A DNA stretch of 64,000 nucleotides from Myxococcaceae bacterium (GTDB lineage: Bacteria; Myxococcota; Myxococcia; Myxococcales; Myxococcaceae). A program made the translations under genes and the position numbers. Below are positions 1 through 10,259 of the stretch, piece after piece (within the stretch, counting starts at the first letter, position 1; each line of letters starts with the position of its first letter). The notes under the pieces were generated by a model that saw only the letters and a list, made by a program, of their open reading frames with translations, made no database searches and was not told where the DNA came from. The stretch is taken from positions 1-64,000 of the forward strand of contig JAFGNZ010000075.1 of assembly GCA_016926755.1 (NCBI GenBank), in the 5' to 3' direction.

Positions 1-9
1 AGCTTCCTC

Positions 10-756
10 TCAGCCATGTCGCAGCTCAGCTCCCACAATGAGGTCCGTCGAGGCGGAAGTTGGCGGCTCACCCTCCAGGCTGCCGTGCACCCACCTCGTC
101 GCAAGGCCTGTCGATTCCAACAGTTGGGTCAGTTCCGCAAGCGGATAGTAGCGGATGGTGTAAACCCCTGAAAGGACACGGCCCTCCGGCAGGGTGAGGC
201 GCCTGCGGCCGTGGTCCATACCCGTCTCGGGATTGAAGCGGCTCTCCTCCTCCAGGACGCTGCCGTCCGGCAGGGTGTGCTGGAAGGCCGCGCCCGGCGA
301 CTCGCGGAGGCGCTCGTAGGGGACCGTCTGGAAGACCAGGAGCGCCCCTGGCCGCAGGCACCGGGCCACCTCCTGGAGGATGACGCGGTGCTCCGCCTCC
401 GAGAAGGCAAAGAGCGTGGAGTACCAGGCATACGCCCCCCCCAGTGAGCCCGTCTGGAAAGGGAGGGCGCGGAGATCGCCACGGATGGCCGGGAAGCCGG
501 GGGCGCGCTGGGACAGGGAGTAGGCGTCCAGCTCCAGGCCCACCACCCTGCCCGCCAGCGGCCCGGAGGTGTTGAGGGGTGCCGCGTGCCGGCCGTGGCC
601 GCAGCCCAGATCCACCACAGGCCCGGGGAGCGCCAGGCCAGCGAAGCAGCGCTTCAGGTAGGCCACCTCGCGCAGAGTGATCTCCGGCGACAGGAAGGGC
701 CGTGTGCTGCGCAGGTACAGTTCGCCGAAGAAGCTCACGGAGGACGAGTGTCGCAT
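10..756 (-). CDS. class I SAM-dependent methyltransferase
   Basis: This 248-residue protein has the Rossmann-like methyltransferase fold. Motif I is VVDLGCGHGRH near residue 47, an acidic residue follows at VVGLELDAYS, and the post-II region reads RGDLRALPF. The layout is that of Methyltransf_11/25 enzymes, which move a methyl group from S-adenosylmethionine to small molecules or lipids. No signal peptide or membrane segment is seen, so it should be cytosolic. The substrate cannot be read from the sequence. It lies alone, with 184 bp separating it from the Uma2 gene on the same strand. The methyltransferase assignment is firm; the substrate is unknown. Confidence 0.85.
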   Translation of the reverse strand: MRHSSSVSFFGELYLRSTRPFLSPEITLREVAYLKRCFAGLALPGPVVDLGCGHGRHAAPLNTSGPLAGRVVGLELDAYSLSQRAPGFPAIRGDLRALPFQTGSLGGAYAWYSTLFAFSEAEHRVILQEVARCLRPGALLVFQTVPYERLRESPGAAFQHTLPDGSVLEEESRFNPETGMDHGRRRLTLPEGRVLSGVYTIRYYPLAELTQLLESTGLATRWVHGSLEGEPPTSASTDLIVGAELRHG

Positions 757-940
757 GTCCCAACACTGTTCCCCAATGCACCACTAAAGCTGGGGAGATG
801 CGCTCCGCTTCAGACGCCCGTCCCAGGGGTCCTTGCTCCCTGCCGCTGTTGGGTGTGGCTGAACCCGTGGCTACTGCGCCCCAAGCATGGGCTGCCGATG
901 AGGCTCCGCGCGCGGTGAGCGCTGGTCTGGCGGGAGGAGT

Positions 941-1534
941 TCAGGGATGGAGGGCAGTCGCCCTGGGAGGCATCCACAGCAGCGCCAGCTCCAACGGGAC
1001 GGCCTCAAAGGGCTCCGCGCGCACGGTGGCACCGCCCTCATGGAAGCCCGCGCGCACCCAACCGGCCTTACCGCTCCGGTACACCTCCAGGCTATAGCGC
1101 GAGGGGTCAATGACCCAGGCGTGGCTCACGCCCTCGCCATGGTACAGCGGCAACTTTCGCCCGCGATCCATGAGCCGAGTGGAAGGAGACAGCACCTCAC
1201 AGATCCAGTCTGGAGCCAGCGTCATCCACGGCACATCTGGAGGGGTTGGCATGCGCTCCCGACGCCAGCCCGCCAGATCAGGCACGAGCACATTGTTCCC
1301 AAAGTGGAGTTCCGGTTCATCGAAGAACCACCATCCGCCGGGGCCGCCCCGGCCCAGGTCGAAGGGAGGCCCGAGCAGGTTGCCCAGCCGGGTGGCCACG
1401 TGCAGGTGACGGAACGCTGGCCGAGGGGACGCGTACAGCTCATCCGCGATGATTTCCCCCACCCACCCGACCGGCAGTGCCTCAATGTCTTCGTACGTTG
1501 CCGGCTTCTTTCCCTTACCCTGCCCCATAGCCAC
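941..1534 (-). CDS. Uma2 family (DUF820) PD-(D/E)XK nuclease-like protein
   Basis: This 197-residue protein has the Uma2 core. The putative metal and catalytic residues are the Asp of LVPDLAGW, the Glu of CEVLSPST and the Lys of GRKLPLY, followed by AWVIDP and LEVYR. The spacing is the PD...E-x-K arrangement of restriction-endonuclease-fold proteins. The family is abundant in cyanobacteria and myxobacteria, but its biological role is poorly known; a nuclease function is inferred from fold only. A 6-1-6 inverted repeat lies 15 bp upstream of the start codon (see the regulatory entry). It is a single-gene unit. The family call is firm; the function is uncertain. Confidence 0.85.
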   Translation of the reverse strand: MAMGQGKGKKPATYEDIEALPVGWVGEIIADELYASPRPAFRHLHVATRLGNLLGPPFDLGRGGPGGWWFFDEPELHFGNNVLVPDLAGWRRERMPTPPDVPWMTLAPDWICEVLSPSTRLMDRGRKLPLYHGEGVSHAWVIDPSRYSLEVYRSGKAGWVRAGFHEGGATVRAEPFEAVPLELALLWMPPRATALHP

Positions 1535-1549
1535 GCCTCCCGAGAAGGT

Positions 1550-1604
1550 AACCTGTCAGGTTCTCTTCCTATCACCCTATTTCCCAGGGTGTCCACCTGA
1601 CAGG
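1550..1604. promoter_or_regulatory. two CCTGNCAGG palindromes upstream of the Uma2 gene
   Basis: AACCTGTCAGGTT is a perfect 6-1-6 inverted repeat 15 bp before the Uma2 start codon. A second copy of the core, CCTGACAGG, lies 44 bp further upstream (centre to centre). Two phased copies in front of a single gene suggest an operator, but no known regulator is recognised. Confidence 0.35.
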
Positions 1605-1777
1605 GAGGGATTCTACGGCCCGGTCCGACATGCCCTGCGCTGCTCCGCCGGAGTCACCCTGAAACCTTCTGGATGCAGACGGGCTCTTGGAGAGCGGGAC
1701 GCCGGGGCGGGCGGACCCGTCGGGGACGGGGGGACCCGCCCCGCAGCGAGGGACCCGCGACCTGTGGCTCTTGGAAT

Positions 1778-1796
1778 GTGTCAGCCTCGATGACAC
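1778..1796. other. inverted repeat 3' of the acyl-CoA mutase gene
   Basis: GTGTCA and TGACAC form a perfect 6-bp inverted repeat with a 7-base spacer just after the mutase stop codon. It could be a weak factor-dependent terminator stem. No T-run follows on either strand, so the role is open. Confidence 0.3.
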
Positions 1797-1811
1797 CCGA
1801 GGCGCTGTCGG

Positions 1812-3674
<1,863 letters not shown>

Positions 3675-3729
3675 GGCGCGGGATGTAGCACCCGCACTCA
3701 GGGGTCGCAAGCTGGCGAAAGCGCGGTTG

Positions 3730-4923
3730 TCAGCGCTGCTTCGCGAGCCGCTCGCGCAGGCGGCGGGCCCCCTCGTCCAACACCCCGTCCGTCTTGCAGA
3801 AGGCGAAGCGCGCGAAGCCCTGCCCCAGGCTCCGGTGCTCGGGCGAGTAGAAGACACTCGGGGGAATGGCCGCCACGCCTACCTGCGTCACCAGGTGCCG
3901 ACAGAAGGTCACGTCATCCGGGAAGCCCAGGTGGGAGATGGCCGCCAGGATGAAGTAGCTGCCCTCGGGCGCATGGGACGGCAGCCCCGCCTCCCTCAGC
4001 CCCCGCAGCAGCTTCTCCCGCCGCGCCAGATAGCTCCCCGCCAGCTCCTGGAAGTAGCTGTCCGGCAGCCGCAGCGCCGTGGCGGTGGCCGCCTGCAGCG
4101 GTGAGGCGGTGGCGAACGTCACGAACTGGTGTGCGCGCTGCACCGCGTCACGCAGCGGCGGTGGGGCGATCACCCAGCCGATCTTCCACCCCGTGAGGCT
4201 GAACGTCTTCCCCATGCTGCTCACGGTGACGGTGCGCTCGGCCAGCGAGGGCACCGTGGCGGGGCGCACGTGCCGGGCCGGGGCGAAGACGATGTGCTCG
4301 TACACCTCGTCCGAGAGCACCTTCACGTCGTGCCTCTCGCACAGGGCGCCAATGCGCTCCAGCTCCTCGCGGGTGAACACCTTGCCCGTGGGGTTCTGCG
4401 GGCTGTTGAGGATGAGCAGCCGCGTGCGCGGGCCGAAGGCCGCCTCCAGCTCCGCCCAGTCGATCCACCACTCGGTGTGCTTCGCGTCCGGGGGGCGCAG
4501 CGGCACGTAGCGCGCCCTGGCCCCCACGAACGTGATGTTCGCGTCGTAGGAGTCGTAGAAGGGCTCGAAGGCCACCACCTCGTCGCCCGGATCCACCAGC
4601 CCGAGGATGACGTCCAGGATGGCCTCGGTGGCGCCGCTGGTGACGGTGACCATGGTGTCCGGGTCCACCTGCTGGCCGTAGAAGCGCGCGGCGTGCTCGG
4701 CGATGGCCTGACGGAGCTCCTTCGCCCCCATGCCCATGGCGTACTGGTTGACGCCGTCCCGGATGGCGCGCTGCGCCGCCTCCTTCACCACGTCCGGTCC
4801 ATCGAAGTCCGGGAAGCCCTGCCCCAGGTTCACCGCGCCGTGCTTCTGGGCCAGCGCGCTGAACTCGGAGAAGACCGTGGTGCCGAAGCGGGAGACGCGT
4901 TCCGCGGCGTGGGGCCGACTCAT
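3730..4923 (-). CDS. PLP-dependent aminotransferase, class I/II
   Basis: This 397-residue fold-type I aminotransferase shows the N-terminal [12 protein letters not shown] segment, TSGATEAI, the [11 protein letters not shown] motif, the DEVYEH Asp/Tyr pair and the PLP-binding Lys in [24 protein letters not shown] near the end carries the Arg expected to bind the alpha-carboxylate. The pattern is closest to methionine/glutamine/kynurenine aminotransferases (YbdL/KAT-like). It transfers amino groups between an amino acid and a 2-oxo acid in the cytosol. It lies 43 bp after the PAP2 gene and 55 bp before the mutase start on the same strand, so all may be co-transcribed. Substrate preference is not resolved. 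Confidence 0.88.
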   Translation of the reverse strand: MSRPHAAERVSRFGTTVFSEFSALAQKHGAVNLGQGFPDFDGPDVVKEAAQRAIRDGVNQYAMGMGAKELRQAIAEHAARFYGQQVDPDTMVTVTSGATEAILDVILGLVDPGDEVVAFEPFYDSYDANITFVGARARYVPLRPPDAKHTEWWIDWAELEAAFGPRTRLLILNSPQNPTGKVFTREELERIGALCERHDVKVLSDEVYEHIVFAPARHVRPATVPSLAERTVTVSSMGKTFSLTGWKIGWVIAPPPLRDAVQRAHQFVTFATASPLQAATATALRLPDSYFQELAGSYLARREKLLRGLREAGLPSHAPEGSYFILAAISHLGFPDDVTFCRHLVTQVGVAAIPPSVFYSPEHRSLGQGFARFAFCKTDGVLDEGARRLRERLAKQR

Positions 4924-4966
4924 CGTGAGGCTCCTGGCGCCGGCGGTTCAGGGGGGAGCCGGCGCG

Positions 4967-5923
4967 CTACGGACGCACGATAGCGTCCACCGGCACGGAA
5001 CGCTCGGGCGAGTACCCCCGGCGGCGGTTCTTCGCCCGCGAGAGGGCCAGGGAGAGCCCGGCCACCAGCACCACCACGGGCAGCACGGCCACCAGGTCCG
5101 TGGCGTAGTGGAAGCGCCCCGAGAGCGTCGCCACGATGAGGCCCATACCGGGCAGCAGCATGATCCAGAAGACCCGCCTCGCGAAGCGGAGCGCGTAGAA
5201 GAGCACCAGGAGCGTGGCCCCGGTGTGCCCCGAGGGGAAGCAGTCCCGGCTGAACACGGGGGTGCGCATCAGCGAGTCCAGAAACGGCGTCATGAGTGGC
5301 CCCGTGAGCGGCCCCGGGAAGGCGTCCAGGAGGAAGTAGCGCGGCCCGATCGCCGGCACCAGCACATAGGCCGAGTAGGTCAGCGTGAAGAAGACGCTGA
5401 GCCCCAACAGGTACTCATCGAAGGCCGTGATGCGCTTGTGGAGGTACAGCACGATCCCGAGCGTCAGGGCCCAGACGAAGTGGCCGTAGTAGCAGACCAT
5501 CAGCACGTCCTGGAGCCACGGCGGCACCGCGTTCGAGACCCACACCGAGACCTGGAAGCCGAACAGCCGCTCATCCAGCGCGGCGAGCTCCGCGTCCCGG
5601 AGGACGGGGTTGATGGCATCCACCAGCGGGTTGAGCAGCTCATGGCCCAACATCGCCACCGGCAGCAGCCAGAAGTCAGCCACCCACCCCAGCAGGCGAT
5701 TGCGAGGCCAGGTGGCCTGCAAGGTGCGGAGCACCAGGGGCCCCAGGGCGAACAGGGCGAAGCCCGCGGCGGAGGCAGGCGCCCCGGGAGCCCAGCGCGC
5801 CGGTCCCACGAGCAGCAGGGCCGCGATCGAGCAGGCGGCGACGATGACGAGATCCGCGCCCCGGAGGCGGACTTTCCGCGGGCTGTCGAGCAACCGCAGG
5901 CTCTCCATGGGCCAGGGGCTCAT
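4967..5923 (-). CDS. PAP2-family membrane protein, inositol-phosphorylceramide-synthase-like
   Basis: This 318-residue polytopic membrane protein carries the PAP2 signature: DCFPSGHTGATLL for the phosphatase motif with His, then SGRFHYATDLV for the last His/Asp pair. A VPAIGPRYFLL segment precedes them, as in AUR1/IPC-synthase relatives. Such enzymes hydrolyse lipid phosphates or transfer a phospho-head-group between lipids. Its ATG overlaps the stop codon of the MMPL exporter (ATGA), so the two are translationally coupled. Divergent neighbours look like serine palmitoyltransferase and ceramide synthase, which makes a ceramide head-group transferase or ceramide-phosphate phosphatase the most attractive role. 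That specific role is inference. Confidence 0.8.
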   Translation of the reverse strand: MSPWPMESLRLLDSPRKVRLRGADLVIVAACSIAALLLVGPARWAPGAPASAAGFALFALGPLVLRTLQATWPRNRLLGWVADFWLLPVAMLGHELLNPLVDAINPVLRDAELAALDERLFGFQVSVWVSNAVPPWLQDVLMVCYYGHFVWALTLGIVLYLHKRITAFDEYLLGLSVFFTLTYSAYVLVPAIGPRYFLLDAFPGPLTGPLMTPFLDSLMRTPVFSRDCFPSGHTGATLLVLFYALRFARRVFWIMLLPGMGLIVATLSGRFHYATDLVAVLPVVVLVAGLSLALSRAKNRRRGYSPERSVPVDAIVRP

Positions 5924-8415
5924 GCCGACTTCCGCTCCTCCGAGGCAGCAGAGGGCTCGCTCGCCACGCCGATCTCCAGGCTCCGCACCACCGCACCCTC
6001 TCCTGCCCCCTGTCCCTCACGATGCTTCCAGCGCTCGATCAGCGCCAACAACGCTGGGAAGAACACTGTCGTTCCCAGGAAGGTGCACATGACCCCGAGG
6101 AGCGCAATCTGTCCGATGGAGCGCAGCCCCTGGTGGTTGGCCACCAGCAGCGCCCCGTAGCCCGCAGCGTTGGACAGCGTGGCCACCACCGCCGCCAGGC
6201 CCGTGTGCCGCACCACCAGGCCCAGGGAGCCCGGCCCCTCCTCCTCATACCGGTGGTAGAGGTGCACGGAGTTGTCCACCGCGATCGCCAGCAGGTTGGG
6301 CAGCACCACGGCGTTGATGAAGTTGAGCTGCACGTCGAACAGGTACATGCCCCCGGCCAGGCACACCATGCCGAGGAACAGCGGCCCCGCCACCAGCAGC
6401 GCGCGCCGGAGGCTGCGCAGGCTGGCCAGGATGGCCAGGAACACCACCACCGCCGCCGCGCCCAGGATGAACGGCCCGTCCCCGCGCACCAGCGCGAAGA
6501 TGCGCGAGGCGATGCGGTTGCTGTCCAGCACCGCCAGATCGATCCCCTTCGCCCGCGCCCCCTCCACCACCTCGTCCAGCTGCGCGGCCCAGCGGTGCAG
6601 CTCCCGCGTGTCGTAGTTGGACACCGAGGGGAACAGCAGCAGGAACATCCCCTTGCCATCCAGCGCCTCGAAGCGCCGGCGCGCCTCCACTGGCAGCTGC
6701 TCCACGCCGTAGGGCGTGGCCTCCAGCAGCTGCCGGAAGTCCTTCACGCGCTCATCCGCGGCCATGGGCTCGGGCAGGCGATCGATCAGCTCACGCAGGC
6801 GGGCGATCTCCGCATGGCGGCGCTCCACGTCGGCGGGCAGCAGATCGACGAGCGACGCGGACTGCTGGAACACGGAGTCCGCGCCGTGCCGCGCCTGCAC
6901 CTCGGAGATGATCTGCCGCACCGCCCGAGCCTGCTCCAGATCCTCCACCAGCAGGATGGCCGGGTTGAGCGGAGAGCCGAGCTGCGCGGTGATGTGATCG
7001 TCCAGGCGCGAGGAGGGCGAGTCCCCCTTCAGCTTGCGCATGTCCGTCTCGAAGCCGAGCCGTGGCGCCATGAAGGCCGAGAAGCCCGCGAACGCCACCA
7101 CCGCCAGCGCGATGCCGGACACGACGGGCGTGGACCAGCGCCGGCCCCCACGCGCCAGGGCGCTCTCGTGGGGAGCCTCGGCGACGGCGCTCCGGGGGCG
7201 CTCCGGGCGCAGGCGCTCGGCAAGCGACAGCAGCGACGGCCCCAGCCCGTACGCGGCGAGCACCGCCAGCATCACGCCGATGCCGGCCAGCAGGCCGAAC
7301 TGGTTGAACGCCTGGAACTGCGCGAACAGCAGGACGAGGAAGGCGGCCGCGTTGGTGATGGCCGAGGTGATGGCGCCGGAGAAGGTGCCCCGCACCGCCG
7401 CCGAGAGCGCCGCTGGCACGTCCTTGTCCCGCCGCTCCTCCCAGTAGCGCATGGAGAGGTGGACGCCGTACTCGATGCCCAGGCCGATGAGGATGGCCAC
7501 CAGGAAGCCCGTCACCACGTTCAGGTGGCCGATGGCCAGCTGCGCGAAGGCGAACGTGCAGGTGACACCCACCACCACCGGCAGGCCCACCACCGCCAGC
7601 GCCGACACGCGCCGCGTGGCCAGCAGGATGAGGCCCATGGCCAGCAGCGCGGACAAAAGGCCGGCGTTGGCCAGATCCCGCCGCATCACCACGTCCTCCT
7701 CGATGCGGCTCTGGAAGTTGCCTGTCGCGTCCACCTCCACGCCCGGGTAGCCCCTGGCCACCTCCGCGGCGACCGCCTTCGCCTCATCCACGAACCCGCG
7801 CGCGAAGCCCAGATCCGCCGCCGTCCCGGCCGGCTTCACCAGCAGGTACACCTCCCGGCCGTCCGCCGAGGCCAGGTGCTCCTTCACCGGCGCCGTCGTG
7901 TACCGGGCCTGGATCTCCTCGAGCGTGGGCGGCGCCTCCGTCTTCACCAGCTCCACGAAGAAGGGGTTGAGCTGCTGCCGCTCGTAGCGCAGGCGGTGCG
8001 ACAGGTCCTTGTACAGCGCCCGCAGGCGCTCGACCGGCATCAGCAGCAGGCCGTTGCGCTGGAAGAACCCCACGTCATAGCGGTGCTCCACGTAGCGCAC
8101 CTGCGGCAGCTTCTCCAGGCGGCCCTGCAACTCCGACGCGAAGGCCCGGAGCTGCTCGGGCGCGGCCCCTCTTCCCCGCAGCACCAGGTACCCATCCCCG
8201 CCCGCCTTCTGCGACACGCGCGTCAGATCCTGGACCTCGCGCGCGCCCTCGGGCAGCAGCTCCACGAAGGAGCCTCGGAACTCCAGCCGGGACGCAAGCA
8301 GCGCCCCTCCCAGCCCCAGCGCCATGAAGAGCGCCAGCACCCACCCAGGGCGCGCCAGCGCTGCCTGGAGGAACCGCTCGAACCATTGCTGACGCAGACT
8401 CTTCACCGGGTGCAC
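5920..8415 (-). CDS. MMPL/RND family lipid exporter (HpnN-like)
   Basis: This 831-residue protein has two repeats, each with one leading transmembrane helix, a large periplasmic domain and a bundle of five helices. The first bundle starts near ANAGLLSALLAMG and includes GLGIEYGVHLSMRYWEE; the second includes NLLAIAVDNSVHLYHRY. These match the MMPL/SSD family, which exports lipids (mycobacterial MmpL, hopanoid transporter HpnN) using the proton gradient. The short soluble loops and a full length near 830-880 residues fit HpnN better than drug-efflux RND pumps. It is coupled to the PAP2 gene and divergent from sphingolipid genes. Transport of ceramide-type lipids is inferred from context only. 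Confidence 0.85.
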   Translation of the reverse strand: MHPVKSLRQQWFERFLQAALARPGWVLALFMALGLGGALLASRLEFRGSFVELLPEGAREVQDLTRVSQKAGGDGYLVLRGRGAAPEQLRAFASELQGRLEKLPQVRYVEHRYDVGFFQRNGLLLMPVERLRALYKDLSHRLRYERQQLNPFFVELVKTEAPPTLEEIQARYTTAPVKEHLASADGREVYLLVKPAGTAADLGFARGFVDEAKAVAAEVARGYPGVEVDATGNFQSRIEEDVVMRRDLANAGLLSALLAMGLILLATRRVSALAVVGLPVVVGVTCTFAFAQLAIGHLNVVTGFLVAILIGLGIEYGVHLSMRYWEERRDKDVPAALSAAVRGTFSGAITSAITNAAAFLVLLFAQFQAFNQFGLLAGIGVMLAVLAAYGLGPSLLSLAERLRPERPRSAVAEAPHESALARGGRRWSTPVVSGIALAVVAFAGFSAFMAPRLGFETDMRKLKGDSPSSRLDDHITAQLGSPLNPAILLVEDLEQARAVRQIISEVQARHGADSVFQQSASLVDLLPADVERRHAEIARLRELIDRLPEPMAADERVKDFRQLLEATPYGVEQLPVEARRRFEALDGKGMFLLLFPSVSNYDTRELHRWAAQLDEVVEGARAKGIDLAVLDSNRIASRIFALVRGDGPFILGAAAVVVFLAILASLRSLRRALLVAGPLFLGMVCLAGGMYLFDVQLNFINAVVLPNLLAIAVDNSVHLYHRYEEEGPGSLGLVVRHTGLAAVVATLSNAAGYGALLVANHQGLRSIGQIALLGVMCTFLGTTVFFPALLALIERWKHREGQGAGEGAVVRSLEIGVASEPSAASEERKSA

Positions 8416-8492
8416 CCTCGCCGGGCCGCTCGAAGCAAACTTCCGGCCACATATCTGTCAGGGACCCGTCAACAAATCCAGGGGCGGAGGAC

Positions 8493-8508
8493 TTCCAATG
8501 GGTTGGAA
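8493..8508. promoter_or_regulatory. inverted repeat TTCCAA-N4-TTGGAA in the divergent exporter/spt region
   Basis: A perfect 6-4-6 inverted repeat sits between the divergent MMPL and serine-palmitoyltransferase-like genes, 42 bp upstream of the predicted -35 box. The position and symmetry fit a repressor or activator operator controlling one or both directions. The regulator is unknown. Confidence 0.4.
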
Positions 8509-8549
8509 TTCACCCTGGCACCGCTGCCATAGCTTCGAGAGGTGGCGCC

Positions 8550-8578
8550 TTGACAGTGTTGGAAAGCCTCTTTATTCA
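8550..8578 (+). promoter_or_regulatory. sigma70-type promoter for the spt-like gene
   Basis: TTGACA at 8550-8555 matches the -35 consensus exactly. After exactly 17 bases comes TATTCA at 8573-8578 as a weaker -10 box. Transcription would start near 8585, leaving a leader of about 118 nt before the ATG at 8703. Confidence 0.5.
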
Positions 8579-8663
8579 CGGCCCCGCGTCGCCCGAGGAG
8601 GTCGCACGCTGTCACCAAGGGTGCGTCAGGCCGGGACGCGCCCTGAAAAATCGTGCGCGCCCC

Positions 8664-8677
8664 GGATCCGCGGATCC
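8664..8677. promoter_or_regulatory. perfect 14-bp palindrome in the spt leader
   Basis: GGATCCGCGGATCC is fully palindromic and lies inside the predicted leader, ending 25 bases before the start codon and just ahead of the AGGAA ribosome-binding site. It could be a DNA operator or an RNA hairpin that affects initiation. Nothing further can be said from sequence. Confidence 0.35.
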
Positions 8678-8702
8678 CCCGACGCAGACAGACAGGAACT
8701 TC

Positions 8703-10253
8703 ATGAGCGACGTCTTCGACAAGTGCCGTAGCTGGAAGGATTACCGCATCGCGAAGGCCACCGGCCTCTATCCCTACTTTCGCTCCATCGAGGCCTCACA
8801 CGGGGCGACCGAGGTCGAGATCGAAGGCCGCCGCGTCATCATGGTGGGCTCGAACAACTACCTGGGGCTGTCCGCGGATCCTCGGGTGAAGGAAGCGGCC
8901 ATCAAGGCGGTGGAGAAGTTCGGCACGACCTGCTCTGGCTCTCGCCTGCTCAACGGCACGCTGGCGCTGCACGAGGAGCTGGAGGTGCGGCTGGCCCGGT
9001 TCCTCAACCGCGAGTCGGCGCTGGTCATCTCCACCGGCTTCCAGACGAACCTGGCGCTGTCGTCCATCCTCGGCCGGCACGACATCGTCTTCAGCGATCG
9101 GCAGAACCACGCCTCGCTGGTGGACGGCATCCGGCTGGGGTTCGCCACGGAGCGCAAGTTCCGCCACAACGATCTGGATCACCTGGAGCAGCTGCTGGCG
9201 GCGGCCGAGCCGGACTCGGCCAAGCTCATCGTCACCGACGGCGTCTTCTCCATGGAGGGGGATCTCTGCAACCTGCCCCGGATCGTGGAGCTGGCCAAGA
9301 AGTACAACGCGCGGGTGATGACGGATGACGCCCACTCCATGGGCGTGCTGGGCGAGAAGGGCCGCGGGGTACCCGAGTATTTCGGGCTGGAAGCGGAGAC
9401 GGACCTGGTGATGGGGACGTTCTCCAAGAGCTTCGCGTCGCTGGGCGGCGTGCTGGCCGGCCCGTTCGAGGTGATCAACTACATCCGCCACAAGGCGCGC
9501 TCGGTGATCTTCTCGGCCTCCATGACGCCGGCCTCCATCGCGGCGGCGCTCAAGTCGCTGGAGATCATCGAGGCGGAGCCGGAGCGCCGCGCGCGGCTGC
9601 TGGACATCGCGGAGAAGATGCACAACGGCTTCCGGGCCATGGGGTTCGACACGGGCGTGTCGGTGACGCCGGTGGTGCCGGTGCACATCGGCGATCAGGT
9701 GAAGTGCTTCCGCTTCTGGAAGGCGCTGCACGAGGCGGGCGTCTTCGCCAACCCCGTCATCCCCCCAGCGGTGGAGGCGGGCCACGCGCTCATCCGCACC
9801 AGCTACATGGCCACGCACACGGACGCGCAGCTGGATCGCGTGCTGGACACCTTCGAGACGATCGGCCGGCGGCTGGGGGTGATCCCCGAGACGCGTCCCA
9901 CGGTGTACGAGCCGGTGAAGATCGCTCGGCCGGGCACGGGCGTGCGCTCCAACCGGGCCTCGGAGAAGTGGGCGGCGGGCTCCGCGGGGCAGCTGGCGGC
10001 CAAGGGCCTCACGCTGGAGCAGCTCTCGCGCATGTCCTCGCGAGAGATGGCCGGCAAGCTCTTCGACGCGGTGGAGCAGCTCACCTGGCGCGCCGCCAAC
10101 CTGCAGCCGGCGGATCTGCGCAAGCTGGGCGGCGCCTCCATGCGGCTGTGGGAGAAGCGCGGCGAGCTGCCCGGGCTGCTGCTGGAGAAGGGCGCGAACT
10201 TCTTCATGCGCAACGGCCACGATCAGAACAACAGCCAGGCCGAAAGGAACTAG
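8703..10253 (+). CDS. spt: serine palmitoyltransferase-like alpha-oxoamine synthase
   Basis: The 516-residue protein is a fold-type I PLP enzyme of the alpha-oxoamine synthase group (Spt/KBL/BioF), which condenses an acyl thioester with an amino acid and releases CO2. Seen are NNYLGLSADPRV, CSGSRLLNGT, the stacking-His segment SDRQNHASL, DDAHSMGVLG and the PLP lysine (K242) in GTFSKSFASLGG. The ATG at 8703 has AGGAA five bases upstream; the longer ORF start has no such support. Family members have about 400 residues; here about 100 extra residues follow the catalytic part. The ceramide-synthase candidate begins 6 bp downstream, which favours 3-ketosphinganine synthesis over BioF or KBL. Confidence 0.75.
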   Translation: MSDVFDKCRSWKDYRIAKATGLYPYFRSIEASHGATEVEIEGRRVIMVGSNNYLGLSADPRVKEAAIKAVEKFGTTCSGSRLLNGTLALHEELEVRLARFLNRESALVISTGFQTNLALSSILGRHDIVFSDRQNHASLVDGIRLGFATERKFRHNDLDHLEQLLAAAEPDSAKLIVTDGVFSMEGDLCNLPRIVELAKKYNARVMTDDAHSMGVLGEKGRGVPEYFGLEAETDLVMGTFSKSFASLGGVLAGPFEVINYIRHKARSVIFSASMTPASIAAALKSLEIIEAEPERRARLLDIAEKMHNGFRAMGFDTGVSVTPVVPVHIGDQVKCFRFWKALHEAGVFANPVIPPAVEAGHALIRTSYMATHTDAQLDRVLDTFETIGRRLGVIPETRPTVYEPVKIARPGTGVRSNRASEKWAAGSAGQLAAKGLTLEQLSRMSSREMAGKLFDAVEQLTWRAANLQPADLRKLGGASMRLWEKRGELPGLLLEKGANFFMRNGHDQNNSQAERN

Positions 10254-10259
10254 GCGCCC

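Noticed and set aside
6022-8532. 836-residue plus-strand ORF
   Set aside because: Shadow frame of the MMPL exporter; His/Gln/Arg-rich sequence with no domain.
8703-10253. 8-amino-7-oxononanoate synthase (BioF) or 2-amino-3-ketobutyrate ligase (Kbl)
   Set aside because: Same fold family and cannot be fully excluded, but there are no biotin or threonine-degradation genes nearby, while a bCerS-like gene is 6 bp downstream.
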